A program made the position numbers and the translations under genes. A stretch of DNA of 64,000 nt from Leguminivora glycinivorella (taxonomy: Eukaryota; Arthropoda; Insecta; Lepidoptera; Tortricidae), in assembly GCF_023078275.1 (NCBI RefSeq), contig NC_062975.1, forward strand, positions 62,001-126,000, in the 5' to 3' direction. The stretch's first letter is position 1; each line of letters opens with the position of its first letter. This document shows, piece by piece, positions 45,801-57,800 of this stretch. The notes below the pieces were generated by a model. That model saw only the letters and a list, made by a program, of their open reading frames with translations, was not told the DNA's origin and searched no databases.

Positions 45801-48800
45801 CCGTGGGGCTACCGCCGCTCACGGAGTGTCGCCGCGCTGTGAGCGTGCGCGGCGGGGGCGGGTACATCCTGCATACACACACATAGCTCTGTAATACCTC
45901 AGCTCTCTCTCTTCCAAGCTACGAATCCCACACGGTAGTGGGATTAGCTTTTTTATCATTTGCTTCCAATTCGCCCTTTCCATATCGTCATGATTGTCAT
46001 GAAGCCTAAAGAAGTTCGCTAATGTACAAATAGTTACACTACATTGCTCTCAACGTATTTAAATAAAAGATATCGCAAATACGATCGTAAAATATATTGT
46101 TATAGTCACCATAGGAGTCGTCATAAGGGTTTTCGGAGAAGTACAACAGGTGAAGTAAGTTTTTTACTTTTTTATTCGAAATAGCGGCCGTTCGTCGTGA
46201 AAATCGAGAAACTAATGAAATAAAACTATGAAAACGCATTATATCGCGTATAATGAATTTACCATACATCCCGACGCTTCACAGAATTCGTGATCAACAC
46301 TTTGCGGGTTGGAGAAACTAGTGAATTCGACATAATTGTAGCAGAAGTAGAGAGTAGACAAGTAGGTACCTGCGATCCAGCGGTAGCGTGGGCGAGGCGG
46401 GCTCGTCGTCGTCGGAGTCCCCGGCGGCCGGCGCGGGCGCGGGCGGCGCCAGCGTGCCCTCCGGCTCCAGGCGGCCCGCCTTCCTGCACACCACACGACT
46501 ACCATTTACACACGCTGCATTATTAACAAACTGTTGTAGGCCAGTATCTAAATATTTCTACAGATATGTTTGAACTTAGCAAACTATGTCATAAATCTAA
46601 AAATCCGGCCAAGAGCGTGTCGGGCCACGCTCAGTGTAGGGTTCCATAGTTTTCCGTATTTTTCTCAAAAACTACTGAACCTATCAAGTTCAAAACAATT
46701 TTCCTAGAAAGTCTTTATTAAGTTCTACTTTTGTGATTTTTTTCATATTTTTTAAACATATGGTTCTAAAGTTAGAGGGGGGACACACTTTTTTTTCCTT
46801 TAAGAGCGATTATTTCCGAAAATATTAATATTATCAAAAAACGATTTCAGTAAACCCTTATTTATTTTTAAATACCTATCCAACAATATATCACACGTTG
46901 AGGTTGGAATGAAAAAAAAATCAGTCTCCACTTTACATGTAGGGGGAGTACCCGAACAAAACATTTTTTTCCACTTTTTATTTTACCACTTTGTCGGCGT
47001 GATTGATATACATATTGGTACCAAATTTCAGCTTTCTAGTGTTAACGGTTACTGAGATTATCCGCGGACTGACGGACAGACAGACATGGCGAAACTATAA
47101 GGGTTTCTAGTTGACTACGGAACCCTAAAAAAGGACCTAGTCATGACACTAATACGTATTTGGTAACATCATCATCCGGACCAGTTTCGAGAACGGGTTT
47201 ATTGACTGTGGAGGCCGATTCGCGAGCGGCACGACCTGCCGCTGCCACTGTACTTGATGTTTGTAGTAATTTGTAATATAGCAAGTGGAGTGGAGTTCCT
47301 ATCCTGTTCGAGATTACACTCGATTCACTGGATTTAATGAACCTGCAAGTAGTGCAGGCTCATTAAATCACTGGCTCTTCCCACCCGTATCACGCACACA
47401 TACAGCCCCATACAGAGGACAAACATTCCTATCCCTATAGGAGAGGCCGCCACACACACACACACACGCACCTGTCCCGGCGCGTCTACACGCACACACG
47501 TGCGCCTCTCCTCCGTAGTCGCAGCAGCAGCTCCCCGCCGCCCCTCGCTCGCTCTGCGCACGCGCTCTCCACGGCAGACCGCTCCAACACACACACACAC
47601 ACACGCACCTGTCCCGGCGCGTCTGCACGCACACACGTGCGCCTCTCCTCCGTAGTCGCAGCAGTAGTTCCCCGCCGCCCTTCGCTCGCTCCGCGCACGC
47701 GCTCTCCACGGCAGACCGCTCCAACACACACACACACACACGCACCTGTCCCGGCGCGTCTGCACGCACACACGTGCGCCTCTCCTCCGTAGTCGCAGCA
47801 GTAGTTCCCCGCCGCCCTTCGCTCGCTCCGCGCACGCGTTCTCCACGGCAGACCGCTCCAACACACACACACACACGTACCTGTCCCGTCGCGTCTGCAC
47901 GCACACACGTGCGCCTCTCCTCCGTAGTCGCAGCAGTAGTTCCCCGCCGCCCTTCGCTCGCTCCGCGCACGCGCTCTCCACGGCAGACCGCTCCAACACA
48001 CACACACACACACGCACCTGTCCCGGCGCGTCTGCACGCACACACGTGCGCCTCTCCTCCGTAGTCGCAGCAGTAGTTCCCCGCCGCCCTTCGCTCGCTC
48101 CGCGCACGCGCTCTCCACGGCAGACCGCTCCAACACACACACACACACACGCACCTGTCCCGGCGCGTCTGCACGCACACACGTGCGCCTCTCCTCCGTA
48201 GTCGCAGCAGTAGTTCCCCGCCGCCCTTCGCTCGCTCCGCGCACGCGTTCTCCACGGCAGACCGCTCCAACACACACACACACACACGTACCTGTCCCGG
48301 CGCGTCTGCACGCACACACGTGCGCCTCTCCTCCGTAGTCGCAGCAGTAGTTCCCCGCCGCCCTTCGCTCGCTCCGCGCACGCGTTCTCCACGGCAGACC
48401 GCTCCAACACACACACACACACGTACCTGTCCCGTCGCGTCTGCACGCACACACGTGCGCCTCTCCTCCGTAGTCGCAGCAGTAGTTCCCCGCCGCCCTT
48501 CGCTCGCTCTGCGCACGCGCTCTCCACGGCAGACCCGCTCCATCCCACAACGCACTGCCCGCCAACCTGTCCACATTAAACACTCATTAGTAACTATAAA
48601 AGAAGACTGTTTCTATGACTGTATATGTATGTATGCAATACAATTCTACATCTGCATAGTCCAGTCAGCGTCAATAGTAGCGGATGAAACAACACATCAA
48701 AAATAACTAACATCCGGAATAACTTTTCTAAATATAGATAATTGATAAATCTGTACAGTTCGTGGTCAGAGTGACATTTTTTTCTATAAAGAAAAACATC

Positions 48801-51800
48801 TCTTTTGTCTCTGACCGTTCTGTCCTATGGAACGCCGTGGAGACGTTCAGTGGGCAAGCAGACCGTATCGCGTAAAATCCCTTGCCTGACACGCTCCTAG
48901 CACGGTGATACGGTGAACTGGGCAAACAGTTTACAAGTGCGTCACCTGCACGATCTCGTCCCCCTCGTGGACTGCCCCCGAGGCGTGCGCCGGGGAGCCG
49001 AAGCGGATGTTGGCCAGTTGTAAATGTCCGCTCAGAGATGGCAGCACGGAGAACCCGAGCGGCTTGCCGGCCTGACGCAGCGACACTGTCTCCAACGTTG
49101 CTGGCGCCAGCACGAACGAGTCCGACACGTGCTGGAAACAATATCATTATTAGTGTTGACGAAAATGTATATGAATACTGATGGTCGATGGCCAATTAAA
49201 ACGCCGTGAGTTTAGATTATTTTGACCGATATTAGTGTGCGTAGCCGAATGTACAAATGCTCACGATAATATCTCTTTCGTAGCTATCTATCTCTATCGC
49301 TCTTGCGTATTGGCGCGACAGAGCCAGAATACATTTCTGCGGCGTCTCGATCGCGTTTCGTTTCGCCGAAATGCCATTCGGCTACGAGGCCAGAGCCTTT
49401 AAGCTATCAAGTAGACATTCCGATCGTGTATTGGAGAGTAAGTACAGCCTGACCAAAAATAGTAAAAAATTAAAAACTGCCAACATTGTCGTGCCATCCC
49501 TTTCAAATCAATAAGTGTGAGAAAAAGGGACGACACTACGATATTGCCACTTTTTAATTTCTATTTTTTTTAGTCATACTGTAAGTACGATCAACTCTGA
49601 AATTGAGATTGTTACACCAATAGGCTCATATCGAATTTGGCACAAGAAATGATTGTTTTCTGTAGTATTTGACATAAGAAACCAACGTTTATACATTTTG
49701 GGTATTAAAAGTGTATGATGACTACGTATTTTCGATTTAAAATGCGTGTAATATTTTATTTTGGCCACCGAAAACGCTGTCAGTCATGTAGTGACGTGAG
49801 AGAACCTAACTTCACTTTATGTCGAGTCAATCACTGACTTAATGAACTTTATGCCAGAATACTTAAATGTCAGAAAATTTTGTGTTCGTTTCGATAGACG
49901 TCATGCAGACAATCTATAGATTAACGTGGCTACTGTTGCTTATGCCTGATTAAGTGAAAGTATACTTTAAAAATGTTTTTTGCGGTTTTCAATTCGAAAT
50001 ATGGTAATTTTTTTCGGTTAATTGGACAGTAATTATAATATAAGATAGACTTTAAAAAACCGGCCAAGAGCGTGTTGGGCCACGCTCAGTGTAGGGTTCC
50101 GTAGTTTTTCGTATTCTTCTCAAAAACTACTGAACCTATCAAGTTCAAAACAATTTTCCTAGAAAGTCTTTATAAAGTTCTACTTTTGTGATTTTTTTCA
50201 TATTTTATAAACATATGGTTCAAAAGTTAGAGGGGGGGGGACGCACTGTTTTTTTCTTTAGGAGCGATTATTTCCGAAAATATTAATATTATCAAAAAAC
50301 GATCTTAGTAAACCCTCATTCATTTTTAAATACCTATCCAACAATATATCACACGTTGGGGTTGGAATGAAAAAAAATATCAGCCCCCACTTTACATGTA
50401 GGGGGGGTACCCTAATGAAACATTTTTTTCCATTTTTTATTTTTGCACTTTGTTGGCGTGATTGATATACATATTGGTACCAAATTTCAGCTTTCTAGTG
50501 CTTACGGTTACTGAGATTATCCGCGGACGGACGGACGGACGGACAGACAGACATGGCGAAACTATAAGGGTTCCTAGTTGACTACGGAACCCTAAAAAGG
50601 GTCAAGTAGTCTATTCAAGTGCTAGCTTTTTCCAAGGGGGATCCTGCCGTGGAGCCGGAGAGTAGGTACCTGCACGATGGTGTCGGCGGAGGCGGCGGCG
50701 GCGGCGGCGGCGGAGGCCACGGTGCGCGCCGGCTGCTCGGCGAAGCGGTCCCGCTGCGCGCACGTCGCCGCCTCCAGGCACAGCCCCAGCAGGTGCGCCG
50801 CGCGGTCGCGCAGCAGCCCGCCCGACAGCGGGAAGCGCGCTAGCCAGCACACTAGCGCCTGGAAATATTCAATAAACTTACATTTCGAGTCAAAAGTAGC
50901 AACTATTTTAGACAAATTCAAATATGAATGTCCCAGGAAGTGAGAAATATTCGGACACACGCAGCGCCATCTGTTGTACGCGATGACACCACACTTCGTA
51001 CTGCTAACATGGGAACATATTTGACACAGTTTGACATCAGCTACTGCTCGGGCTACATCCATCAGCGTCTGTGTCTCGAGGCGCTCGCAGCCGCCGGCCA
51101 GCGCCCGCGCGAGCCCTGTCGCCGCCACAGACACAGTATAATAAAGAGTACTATCGTACAGTATGGCCACTCCCGCTCCCCGCTGAAAGTGCCGCCCACC
51201 CCCTCTCGGTTACCTCACAGTTACCGCCTGTCAAAAACGCGAACCGTCGACCTGTCAAATTTCACTCATACAAGCATGGTACGCGATCACCTACACGAGC
51301 TTAGAATGTGTGCTAGGAACGCGTCTCTTTCATATATTTGATCGCCAGTGTCCGAGGTGTGCCACAGACACGCGCAGCGCCATCTGTTGCACGCACTCAC
51401 AGCATAACACACACCTTGACAGCAGCTACTGCTCTGGCTACATCCATCAGCGTCTGTGTCTCGAGGCGCTCGCAGCCGCCGGCTAAAGCCCGCGCGAGCC
51501 CTGTCGCCGCCACAGACACTCGCAGCGCCATCTGTTGCACGCACTCGCGCGACGTCTCATATTGCTGTGGGCAGACATAATAATCAGAAACGAGAGCCAG
51601 AAGTATTAACTACCGCTTCTGAACTCCTCCTCAACAAAAAACTGACAATATCTCGCCATGGCTCTCATAACCAAGATTTAAACTTTGAAACAAGCAAAAA
51701 AACAATCAAAACCAGTATTGCAAGCACTATGGTGGAGAGCAGCGGTCATCACGCGTTGAGTTGTTGTCGGTGTGCGGGGAGGTTCCCGCGGCACCACGCG

Positions 51801-54800
51801 CTTAATGATATCGTGCGGAGGGCGTTGGTGTCTGCGAATGTCCCTTGCGTGCTGGAGCCTCCTGGTCTCTGTCGCTCTGATGGGAAAAGACCGATGGGTT
51901 GACGTTGGTTCCTTGGGAGAGGGGAAGGTGTTTAATTTGGGACGCAATGTGTGTCAACACTTTCGCCACTTCGCATATAGGCCGTACCGCGAGAGTGGCA
52001 CGGGCGGCGGCTGAGTTAGCTGCAGCTCGCAAGCGGGAGAAGTACGCGGTCCTTGCGAACTATTTGTTTATCCCGCTTGCAGTGGAGACTACCGGTTGCT
52101 GGTGTGCGGAGGCCAAAGTGTTTTTCGGGGAGGTGGGAAGACGCTTGAGGGAGAGGGGTCTGGATCCTCGCTCTGGGACCTTCCTGATGCAAAGGTTATC
52201 CATCGCGGTTCAACGCGGTAATGCGGCAAGCGTTTTGGGTACTTTTGCATCGGGAAGCTCACGGGGGGGCTTGGTAGGTTAGGTATTTGTTTCTGTGTGT
52301 GAATTGTTAGGTTAGATCTAGATTTTAAGTTTTTGCATGTTAATTTAAGATTATTGTAATTATTTCTTTATATCTTTGGAGTAATAAACTAGTATTGCAA
52401 GGTATTCCAAACATTGTTAACTGCAGAAGTAGGTAAATAAATAACTATATATTTGCTAAATAGACAGTTTCAAAAAGGATTTTACACATTAATACATAAA
52501 TAATATATAATGAATCAAGTCGCATGTATAATGAATAAATGCAGTTTTATATGTAAGCATACAAAATACCAAGTTTTACAAAATCATGTCTAGTCTTTAA
52601 TTACATGTGTAGTCGTATAAGTTTGTAAAGATTTATTAAAAGGTTTGTATATTGAAGGATCTTTAAAGAATCAAGTTAAACAGTTGTACACAGATAAACT
52701 CCCAAGATGAGTCATCCTCATCAATGAATGTAAAGTAAGCACTGAGCATTACTCACCGGCACAGATAAGGCAACAATAGCCCTTCCTTACAAAACAACAT
52801 TAGTAATGTCACGTTAGTGATACTAGCCCACTATGGTACAAAGTAACAATGAGCACTTAATGTTTTAAACTTTCTGTTCTTCTTCATAAAGTCACAGAGG
52901 TCAGTTATTCACTTAAAGTCCTATCTGTAGTAGGTACTTTTTAGATTTGATAAATTTTAACCCTATGAGATAAGTTAAAAAGTGTTTGTCCCATTCTGTC
53001 ACGTTGACTTATGTTGTTGTGAGAAAGGGACAAAACACTTTTTAACTAATCAGTTTAGCAACTTTTTTTATGAAATGTGTCCTTTGCATCCTGAAATTTT
53101 CAACATACATACATACATATAATCACGCCTGTATCTCATAAAGGGGTAGGCAGAGCACATGAACTACTAAGTTTCAGTGCCACTCTTGGCAAAAAGGGGT
53201 TGAAAGAAATCCAAATTGTGACATTGCAGTGACAGGTTGCCAGCCTCTCGCCTACGCCACAATTTAACCCATATCCCACAGTCGACTTTTACGACACCCA
53301 CGGGAAGAAAGGGGGTGGTGAAATTCTTAACCCGTCACCACACGGAAATTTTCAAACAAAGTAAAATACAGCTTTTAACTTCATTACTTTCATTAGCAAG
53401 GAACTAACTGAAACATTTCTATTTACCATAGCCCATAAGTAACTGCAACTTACTGTTGGTCCTTACGCTCTTGAAATAACTGACGAACAACCCTTGCAAA
53501 GTTGCAGAGCTATTTCCCCATCTCCAGCATGGCACACAAACCTACAGACACACACACACTCACAAAGTTGCGCAGCTGCTCCACGGCCTCCAGCAGCAGC
53601 TCCTGGTGGCCGATGGTGCGCATGCCCAGGTGCTCCAGGTCGTCACAGCGCAGCATGAGCAGCTTGGCGCCGTCCAGCCCGCCGCGTGCCCCCCTGAGCT
53701 TGACAGACACACACACACTCACAAAGTTGCGCAGCTGCTCCACGGCCTCCAGCAGCAGCTCCTGGTGGCCGATGGTGCGCATGCCCAGGTGCTCCAGGTC
53801 GTCACAGCGCAGCATGAGCAGCTTGGCGCCGTCCAGCCCGCCGCGTGCCCCCCTGAGCTTGACAGACACACACACACTCACAAAGTTGCGCAGCTGCTCC
53901 ACGGCCTCCAGCAGCAGCTCCTGGTGGCCGATGGTGCGCATGCCCAGGTGCTCCAGGTCGTCACAGCGCAGCATGAGCAGCTTGGCGCCGTCCAGCCCGC
54001 CGCGTGCCCCCCTGAGCTTGACAGACACACACACACTCACAAAGTTGCGCAGCTGCTCCACGGCCTCCAGCAGCAGCTCCTGGTGGCCGATGGTGCGCAT
54101 GCCCAGGTGCTCCAGGTCGTCACAGCGCAGCATGAGCAGCTTGGCGCCGTCCAGCCCGCCGCGTGCCCCCCTGAGCTTGACAGACACACACACACTCACA
54201 AAGTTGCGCAGCTGCTCCACGGCCTCCAGCAGCAGCTCCTGGTGGCCGATGGTGCGCATGCCCAGGTGCTCCAGGTCGTCACAGCGCAGCATGAGCAGCT
54301 TGGCGCCGTCCAGCCCGCCGCGTGCCCCCCTGAGCTTGACAGACACACACACACTCACAAAGTTGCGCAGCTGCTCCACGGCCTCCAGCAGCAGCTCCTG
54401 GTGGCCGATGGTGCGCATGCCCAGGTGCTCCAGGTCGTCACAGCGCAGCATGAGCAGCTTGGCGCCGTCCAGCCCGCCGCGTGCCCCCCTGAGCTTGACA
54501 GACACACACACACTCACAAAGTTGCGCAGCTGCTCCACGGCCTCCAGCAGCAGCTCCTGGTGGCCGATGGTGCGCATGCCCAGGTGCTCCAGGTCGTCAC
54601 AGCGCAGCATGAGCAGCTTGGCGCCGTCCAGCCCGCCGCGTGCCCCCCTGAGCTTGACAGACACACACACACTCACAAAGTTGCGCAGCTGCTCCACGGC
54701 CTCCAGCAGCAGCTCCTGGTGGCCGATGGTGCGCATGCCCAGGTGCTCCAGGTCGTCACAGCGCAGCATGAGCAGCTTGGCGCCGTCCAGCCCGCCGCGT

Positions 54801-57800
54801 GCCCCCCTGAGCTTGACAGACACACACACACTCACAAAGTTGCGCAGCTGCTCCACGGCCTCCAGCAGCAGCTCCTGGTGGCCGATGGTGCGCATGCCCA
54901 GGTGCTCCAGGTCGTCACAGCGCAGCATGAGCAGCTTGGCGCCGTCCAGCCCGCCGCGTGCCCCCCTGAGCTTGACAGACACACACACACTCACAAAGTT
55001 GCGCAGCTGCTCCACGGCCTCCAGCAGCAGCTCCTGGTGGCCGATGGTGCGCATGCCCAGGTGCTCCAGGTCGTCACAGCGCAGCATGAGCAGCTTGGCG
55101 CCGTCCAGCCCGCCGCGTGCCCCCCTGAGCTTGACAGACACACACACACTCACAAAGTTGCGCAGCTGCTCCACGGCCTCCAGCAGCAGCTCCTGGTGGC
55201 CGATGGTGCGCATGCCCAGGTGCTCCAGGTCGTCACAGCGCAGCATGAGCAGCTTGGCGCCGTCCAGCCCGCCGCGTGCCCCCCTGAGCTTGACAGACAC
55301 ACACACACTCACAAAGTTGCGCAGCTGCTCCACGGCCTCCAGCAGCAGCTCCTGGTGGCCGATGGTGCGCATGCCCAGGTGCTCCAGGTCGTCACAGCGC
55401 AGCATGAGCAGCTTGGCGCCGTCCAGCCCGCCGCGTGCCCCCCTGAGCTTGACAGACACACACACACTCACAAAGTTGCGCAGCTGCTCCACGGCCTCCA
55501 GCAGCAGCTCCTGGTGGCCGATGGTGCGCATGCCCAGGTGCTCCAGGTCGTCACAGCGCAGCATGAGCAGCTTGGCGCCGTCCAGCCCGCCGCGTGCCCC
55601 CCTGAGCTTGACAGACACACACACACTCACAAAGTTGCGCAGCTGCTCCACGGCCTCCAGCAGCAGCTCCTGGTGGCCGATGGTGCGCATGCCCAGGTGC
55701 TCCAGGTCGTCACAGCGCAGCATGAGCAGCTTGGCGCCGTCCAGCCCGCCGCGTGCCCCCCTGAGCTTGACAGACACACACACACTCACAAAGTTGCGCA
55801 GCTGCTCCACGGCCTCCAGCAGCAGCTCCTGGTGGCCGATGGTGCGCATGCCCAGGTGCTCCAGGTCGTCACAGCGCAGCATGAGCAGCTTGGCGCCGTC
55901 CAGCCCGCCGCGTGCCCCCCTGAGCTTGACAGACACACACACACTCACAAAGTTGCGCAGCTGCTCCACGGCCTCCAGCAGCAGCTCCTGGTGGCCGATG
56001 GTGCGCATGCCCAGGTGCTCCAGGTCGTCACAGCGCAGCATGAGCAGCTTGGCGCCGTCCAGCCCGCCGCGTGCCCCCCTGAGCTTGACAGACACACACA
56101 CACTCACAAAGTTGCGCAGCTGCTCCACGGCCTCCAGCAGCAGCTCCTGGTGGCCGATGGTGCGCATGCCCAGGTGCTCCAGGTCGTCACAGCGCAGCAT
56201 GAGCAGCTTGGCGCCGTCCAGCCCGCCGCGTGCCCCCCTGAGCTTGACAGACACACACACACTCACAAAGTTGCGCAGCTGCTCCACGGCCTCCAGCAGC
56301 AGCTCCTGGTGGCCGATGGTGCGCATGCCCAGGTACTCCAGGTCGTCACAGCGCAGCATGAGCAGCTTGGCGCCGTCCAGCCCGCCGCGTGCCCCCCTGA
56401 GCTTGACAGACACACACACACTCACAAAGTTGCGCAGCTGCTCCACGGCCTCCAGCAGCAGCTCCTGGTGGCCGATGGTGCGCATGCCCAGGTGCTCCAG
56501 GTCGTCACAGCGCAGCATGAGCAGCTTGGCGCCGTCCAGCCCGCCGCGTGCCCCCCTGAGCTTGACAGACACACACACACTCACAAAGTTGCGCAGCTGC
56601 TCCACGGCCTCCAGCAGCAGCTCCTGGTGGCCGATGGTGCGCATGCCCAGGTGCTCCAGGTCGTCACAGCGCAGCATGAGCAGCTTGGCGCCGTCCAGCC
56701 CGCCGCGTGCCCCCCTGAGCTTGACAGACACACACACACTCACAAAGTTGCGCAGCTGCTCCACGGCCTCCAGCAGCAGCTCCTGGTGGCCGATGGTGCG
56801 CATGCCCAGGTGCTCCAGGTCGTCACAGCGCAGCATGAGCAGCTTGGCGCCGTCCAGCCCGCCGCGTGCCCCCCTGAGCTTGACAGACACACACACACTC
56901 ACAAAGTTGCGCAGCTGCTCCACGGCCTCCAGCAGCAGCTCCTGGTGGCCGATGGTGCGCATGCCCAGGTACTCCAGGTCGTCACAGCGCAGCATGAGCA
57001 GCTTGGCGCCGTCCAGCCCGCGCGCGCGCAGCGTCGCCGCGTACCCGCCCACCGGCGCGCCTAAACCTGAACAGAGAGAATGAACTTTATTACAACATGT
57101 TTCAAATGACCCTCTAACAGTATACTCAAAAACCTTTCAACACCCGTCGGCTCCCTGGGGAGCCTGTTTAAAAAATTCAATGACACCATTTCAACATACT
57201 TAATTGAAAATTGAGTGTTGATTTTTGACATATATTAGTCTCAAAAGGCTAATAATAAACATTTTCCACTTTTCATGATTTAATTCAGTTCAGTTCAGTT
57301 TTTAAAATTAAATGGCTTCAGTCCATTGAGACTATTTCGCCAGTGTATAAGCTAATTATTAATAATTTTTGTACAGTAAGTACGACGAGATTAATTCTTC
57401 TTCAGCTTCTCACTAGAACATTAGTTTACTGTTTAATAAGCTATTGATATTACACCTTAAACAACATTAATGAGCAAAAGAAAAAGAAATGATTCACAAC
57501 ATGATACCGCTAAGATGGCGTTCGCACCGGAAGATATGATTTAATTTATCTGCTTCAGTTTTCAATATAGCTAATAATCTGCATATGTGGTTGAATCACC
57601 TTTCTGACCGACTCAAATCTGTCTGCAACTTTTAAACTTCTTTATAAAATTTTGCCCTTCAACAATGGCATGTCTATATTTGGCTTTATGGTGTAAGTTA
57701 TTGCACTCACTGGCTCAACTATTAAGCCTAGTGTTTGTGTAGACATTTAAGGAATGCCAGGGGCGCTTACACTGTCAGTCAACAAGTTGATTCTGTCGAT

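Noticed and set aside
47334..48583. Three overlapping minus-strand frames of 365-404 codons as one cysteine-rich protein
   Set aside because: They are read-through of the PDZ-exon array, including GT-repeat intron text (VCVCV). Only 48427-48566 fits the spliced cnk frame.
53502..57083. Very long plus-strand frames (1193 and 1152 codons) of repeated TDTHTLTKLRSCS- and QLLHGLQQQ-type blocks
   Set aside because: They are the antisense of the SAM-exon array. The period of 159 bp keeps all these frames open; no protein family is recognisable.
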